Of a stretch of 12,166 nt of DNA, positions 9,915-12,166 are shown one piece after another (positions within the stretch are counted from its first letter, which is position 1; each line of letters starts with the position of its first letter). Made by a program: the position numbers and the translations under genes. The stretch lies in NCBI GenBank assembly GCA_022592435.1, contig JABYQS010000852.1, positions 1 to 12,166 of the forward strand, in the 5' to 3' direction. Origin of the DNA: Cerioporus squamosus (lineage: Eukaryota > Basidiomycota > Agaricomycetes > Polyporales > Polyporaceae). The notes under the pieces are model-generated. The model was not told where the DNA came from. It saw only the letters and a list, made by a program, of their open reading frames with translations, and searched no databases.

Positions 9915-9921
9915 GGCGGGC

Positions 9922-12166
9922 GATGAAAGCGCTCTTGTTGACTCAAATATCTCTGCAGACATAAACACTCGAGTAGAAGACGACAAGGATAGTGACTTCA
10001 GCACTCAGCTTGTTCAATCATTCTATGTAGTCCAGACTCCAAACTCCCGGCGGTGGGATGGACTCTCCAAGATGCGATCTGAAGCTGCAAGGGGCGCCGA
10101 CAATGTCAAGTTGTTTGTCGCCAGTGTTCGATTGCTCACCAGTCACCGTCACCGACGGTTTCCGCACTTCACCCCGTCCGCGGGTTTCGGAATGCACAGC
10201 AGCGCGGAGGGCCAATAAGCACGCTCGCCAGCTATCGAGACAGCCTGAGACGGGTCATTTGAATATGCTTGATGAAGCTGTGTACACTGTACCTTGCGGT
10301 TGCGCTGGAGCATCCTTGCAGGGTACCTTTGGTGTTCATCGTTCCCAGAACAACAGTTTTTGAGCAACAGGTTGAGCACAACGAACAAGGAGGATGATCC
10401 TTCCACTTACCGGCACCGTGTTTCATCTCACGCCGTCCTGCGGAACGCGCTCGGACTCGTCGCGATATGTTGTGGCGCCGGGCTAAACAATACGCGCCAA
10501 CCCCAGAGTTGAGACTATGTATGGTGAGAGTGATCCTCAGGAACGCGGACAGAGCGCGACGGCGCTCCAGCATGATGCTCAGCCAAACGCCTTGGGCGGA
10601 TGATTGTGTCCAAATCAATGTCTTCACAAGATCGCCGTCCTGCGACCCCCGAGTGCCCCATAGAATACCGTTACAATCAGCCGCCATCTGCCACCTCCGT
10701 CCTGGTGGCCTCCGATGGAAGGAGCGCGTCGGCAGCACGAGTTTGGCCTAGCAGCCCTTGATTACAGCACAACATGTCGTGATGCTGCTGCGCTAGGGAC
10801 TGCGGCCAACACGGGATAGCCTGGGAGAAACAACGCCCTTTTATGGCGTGGGCGTTGAGTATGGACCATGCCAGACCAACTGCCGTCGCAGTCAAGAGCT
10901 TCTGGGCGCACCGCTAAGCAGAATAGCCGTTGCAAAGCATCTGGTGTCGTGCTTCTGCGACAGTCCCGTGATGAGATTCCGATACATATGCAAGGCTGAA
11001 AGGCGTTATATCACTCACCGTATTTGCTTGATGCCGGAGGTAGCAACGTTTGTCTCAGCATGCTCGGCGTGAGAAGTCAGCTTCCGCACGTTTCACAACA
11101 AACAAGTCGTCGTAGGGCCCAAACTCCTTGAAGTTGGTACTTATCTGGAAGAACAAGTTCCCTTGTCTGTCCTAAACCTGATCTGCGGGTTCTTGTCGGG
11201 CCGGCTCGAGGACCCGCTGGCTTCGGACCATGATACGGGACCTTTTGACCATTCCGAGGTGATCACCACGCCTCTCCTCGCCTTCGACGCAGTTGCGGAC
11301 CAAGAGTCCGACAACGGTGGAAAAGTTAGCACCGGGGTCAGAACAAACGTCGACAACAACATACCCCCCGCAGCGCTTGCCCTGGACTCAAGGACGTGTG
11401 GCGTTTTGCCTGAGTTATGCCGTCGCAACCGTTCAGTACACATCAGCTGCAGCCTGCGGTGCACTGTGCGCATGCTCAGATGACGCGGGCAGTCCATCAG
11501 ACAACCCCTGGTAAGCAGCCACAACCAACAATGGCTGCATGCGCAACTAAGGCCGAGGTCGGCGAGAGCGCCTGCAAGCCGGAAACCGTCCACGAGCACT
11601 CACGATACTCGGCCTCTCCGGTGCTCTGGCCGTGGTGCGGACACAGTTACTTGCGGACCGACAAGCGTCGTTACCAACCAGGCCGTGTCGATCAGGACGC
11701 CCTTCTGCCTCAACACGAGTTCTTCCGCAGACCTCCTCACGCCGCAAGGCCAGGCGCTGGCCACAGCACATGTCAGCAGAATGCGCCCGCACACACGGTG
11801 TGCGGACGCAGGCCCACGGCTCCACCCCGGAGGGCAGTTGGGTGACGCTACGCAGACCCTTGGCAGCCTGCCATGATGCTTCGCGGCCTTCTCACCTCTT
11901 CTCCGCACCGAGGCTTGCACAATAGGGGCATGGAACATTCGCGCGGTACATCGCGGTGTGTGAACGCACGCGGCGCTAGGATCTAACCTCGCTCGGCCGA
12001 TATTGGGCAAATGCAGCGCATCCGTGCGTTCGTCCTGCGTGAGAATGAGTGAGCTGGGGGAAAGCGTCCGCCGCATGGTAGCAGACTTACATCATGGAGC
12101 AGGTTTGCAGCAGCCGTGTGAGCGAAAGCTTGACTGAAGCGCATGATTACGGGCAATCCTGCAACC
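9922..12166. other. 2.2-kb region upstream of the tRNA, no confirmed gene
   Basis: No recognisable domain or complete spliced gene was found on either strand. Composition becomes GC-rich from about 11,400 onward, so several frames stay open at once there. The longest is 158 codons on the minus strand (12076-11600), and it has competing open frames on both strands. Isolated good splice-like sites exist on the minus strand, for example GTGAGT at 11019-11014 with a CGCAG acceptor ending near 10956. The tract could be promoter DNA, a decayed transposon or a lineage-specific gene with many introns. One interrupted frame is listed separately. Confidence 0.5.
11055..11381 (-). pseudogene. Possible decayed coding fragment, one internal stop
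   Basis: On the minus strand a single frame runs 109 codons from GGC at 11381 to TGA at 11057-11055, broken only by TAG at 11174-11172. The upstream part includes VVGLLVRNCVEGEERRGDH and the downstream part GNLFFQISTNFKEFGPYDD, both of which read like protein. The codon before the start region is also TGA (11390-11388), with an acceptor-like ccag just ahead of GGC. I do not recognise the family. It may be a broken gene, a transposon relic, two exons of a gene whose splicing I could not solve, or chance: the plus strand has an open frame over the same DNA. Confidence 0.25.

Larger units (their letters stand above)
9832..9921 (-). tRNA. tRNA-Lys(CUU) with intron
   Basis: On the minus strand the sequence folds as a complete cloverleaf. 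The 7-bp acceptor stem is GCCCGCC/GGTGGGC (one G-T pair), the D stem GCTC/GAGC, the anticodon stem TCAGA/TCTGA and the T stem GCGAG/CTCGC with loop TTCGACC. Anticodon CTT (plus-strand 9885-9887) decodes AAG lysine. The mature length is 74 nt without CCA, and a 16-nt insertion follows the base 3' of the anticodon, the standard nuclear tRNA intron position. CCA is not encoded, as expected in eukaryotes. The discriminator base reads as T. Confidence 0.95.

Noticed and set aside
10232..10738. 168-codon minus-strand frame with a strong donor-like GTAAGT near 10412
   Set aside because: I could not link it to a plausible upstream start or a downstream exon, and no family motif is visible. It remains possible but unsupported.
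11787..11805. 8-bp inverted repeat ccgcacac / gtgtgcgg
   Set aside because: It is short and lies in GC-rich sequence, so it is compatible with chance.
11547..12076. Overlapping open frames of 92-158 codons on both strands
   Set aside because: The DNA is GC-rich so stop codons are rare, several frames are open together, and none shows a recognisable domain or a consistent set of splice sites.
1..12166. A new multi-gene defence, mobile or biosynthetic system
   Set aside because: The recognisable genes are two transporters, a DUF6533 protein, a purine enzyme and a tRNA. No core biosynthetic enzyme, nuclease, transposase or repeat array was found.

Overview
The window looks like nuclear DNA of a mushroom-forming basidiomycete (Agaricomycetes). 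The genes are cut by many short GT-AG introns of about 50-90 bp. A DUF6533 seven-helix protein gene is present, a family abundant in Agaricomycetes. A tRNA-Lys gene carries a short intron next to its anticodon. The taxon call is inference from gene content and structure; there is no rRNA or barcode sequence to confirm it. All spliced gene models below were built by hand from reading frame, splice sites and, where possible, comparison between paralogues.

Layout. (1) Positions 1-1631, plus strand: the 3' two thirds of an MFS transporter gene of the fungal DHA1 (drug:H+ antiporter) type, cut by the left window edge (copy A). (2) 1632-2821: about 1.2 kb with no gene I can support, holding one perfect 11-bp inverted repeat. 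(3) 2822-4660, plus strand: a 16-exon gene for a DUF6533 membrane protein of 318 residues, including exons of only 10 and 11 nt. (4) 4661-5567: spacer and presumed promoter of the next gene. (5) 5568-8034, plus strand: a complete 15-exon MFS transporter gene of 545 residues (copy B), paralogous to copy A with matching exon sizes. (6) 8273-9417, minus strand: SAICAR synthetase of purine synthesis (ADE1), four exons, convergent with copy B. (7) 9832-9921, minus strand: tRNA-Lys(CUU) with a 16-nt intron and a TTTT terminator. (8) 9922-12166: about 2.2 kb with no convincing gene. It contains a 109-codon minus-strand frame broken by one TAG that may be a gene or transposon relic.

How the parts relate. 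The two MFS genes are an old duplication: proteins and splice positions are strongly conserved while introns and silent sites have diverged. They flank the DUF6533 gene. The clearest evolutionary signal is one intron present in copy B and cleanly absent from copy A. ADE1 and the tRNA are housekeeping genes. I see no toxin, virus, CRISPR array, biosynthetic core enzyme or clearly new multi-gene system.
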